Assembly (NCBI GenBank): GCA_945869905.1
Contig: CAMBQD010000053.1
Location: forward strand, 1 to 7,010
Length of the DNA: 7,010 nt
Source of the DNA: an uncultured Clostridia bacterium
GTDB taxonomy: Bacteria; Bacillota; Clostridia; Oscillospirales; Acutalibacteraceae
Direction of reading: 5' to 3'
Position numbers and translations under genes: made by a program. Below, in pieces: positions 6,645-7,010 of the stretch (position 1 is the first letter of the stretch; each line of letters starts with the position of its first letter). The notes beneath the pieces were generated by a model, which did not search any database, was not told the origin of the DNA, and saw only the letters and a program-made list of their open reading frames with translations.

Positions 6645-6693
6645 TTGACTGGGTAATGTATGTTTGACATATAATAAAAAAATGTATCGGAGG
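6645..6693 (+). promoter_or_regulatory. Possible mgsA promoter and its Shine-Dalgarno site
   Basis: The 117-base gap after PBP2 has no clear terminator. TTGACT (6645-6650) and a perfect TATAAT (6670-6675) are 19 bases apart, slightly long. They would start transcription near 6682, just before the SD GGAGG (6689-6693). That SD is six bases from the ATG at 6700 and is convincing by itself. Another perfect TATAAT at 6634-6639 has TTGAAC (6608-6613) at a poor 20-base spacing. mgsA may be served by its own promoter, by read-through from PBP2, or by both. Confidence 0.45.
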
Positions 6694-6699
6694 TAGTTT

Positions 6700-7010
6700 A
6701 TGAACATTGCACTTATAGCACACGATGCAAAAAAAGAGCTTCTTGTTCAGTTTTGCATTGCATATTGCGGTATTATCAGCCATCACGACGTTTGCGCAAC
6801 AGGCACCACCGGTAAGCTTGTTTCAGAAGCTACCGGATTAAAAATAAATTGTTTTCTTGCAGGCAGTCAGGGCGGTGGACAGCAGATTGCCAGCCGTATC
6901 GCCTGCAATGAGATTGATTTGCTTATCTTTTTCCGTGACCCACTCACCCCAAAGCCTCACGAGCCTAACGACATAGATTTGCTCAGGCTCTGCGATGTGC
7001 ACAACATCCC
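6700..7010 (+). CDS. mgsA: Methylglyoxal synthase, 3' truncated by window end
   Basis: Methylglyoxal synthase converts dihydroxyacetone phosphate to methylglyoxal and phosphate, a bypass of lower glycolysis that relieves build-up of sugar phosphates in the cytoplasm. The first 103 residues are present, with no stop before the window edge; the family is about 125-155 long. Family marks are IALIAHDAKK (3-12, with H8 and D9 matching E. coli H19 and D20), ATGTTGKL (33-40), IDLLIFFRDPL (72-82), PHEP (86-89) and LLRLCDVHNI (94-103). At the active site the usual GGDQQ reads GGGQQ, so Gly60 sits where E. coli has catalytic Asp71. Asn90 sits at the place of Asp101, with Asp91 directly after. D80 (E. 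coli Asp91) and H87 (E. coli His98) are kept. Family membership is certain; full activity is less so. The ATG follows a good SD at 6689-6693. In Clostridia mgsA commonly lies near mre and rodA genes. Confidence 0.93.
   Translation, partial: MNIALIAHDAKKELLVQFCIAYCGIISHHDVCATGTTGKLVSEATGLKINCFLAGSQGGGQQIASRIACNEIDLLIFFRDPLTPKPHEPNDIDLLRLCDVHNI

Noticed and set aside
6664..6669. Perfect TTGACA as a -35 box
   Set aside because: It abuts the TATAAT at 6670-6675, and about 17 bases downstream is only the GGAGG region, so it cannot pair with a -10 box.

Overview
The window comes from a low-to-moderate GC Gram-positive bacterium, most likely a gut-type member of the Clostridia (Oscillospiraceae/Ruminococcaceae-like). 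This is inferred from strong GGAGG ribosome binding sites, TATAAT-type promoters in AT-rich spacers, a clostridial-style rod-shape gene cluster, and protein sequences that read as Firmicutes family members. All genes lie on the + strand. No mobile element, CRISPR array, tRNA or rRNA is visible, and no gene-free stretch exceeds 300 bases (the longest is 1936-2170).

Left block, 1-1102: the 3' end of prfB (peptide chain release factor 2) overlaps by one base an MgtC/SapB-family membrane protein. A long hairpin (1056-1102) closes this unit and also covers the ribosome binding site and start codon of the next gene. Middle, 1102-1935: a lipoprotein polysaccharide deacetylase of the PdaA type, which acts on peptidoglycan. 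The 235-base gap after it holds a GC-rich palindrome that looks like a dispersed repeat (1969-2002), a run of AT-rich palindromes (2023-2062), and a good promoter (2068-2096).

Right block, 2171-6582: the cell-elongation operon mreB-mreC-mreD-mrdA. It encodes the actin-like scaffold, its membrane partners MreC and MreD, and the class B transpeptidase PBP2. Spacing is tight (3 nt, 1-nt overlap, 33 nt), which indicates one transcript. The window ends inside mgsA (methylglyoxal synthase), which has its own SD and possible promoters. In many Clostridia mgsA sits at the end of an mre-pbp2-min-rodA cluster. Here it directly follows PBP2, so min and rodA appear to have been lost or moved.

The content is mostly core and conserved, and I see no undescribed multi-gene system. 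The points most worth checking are the MgsA residues at two positions that are catalytic aspartates in E. coli, and the hairpin plus possible embedded promoter that may decide when the deacetylase is translated.
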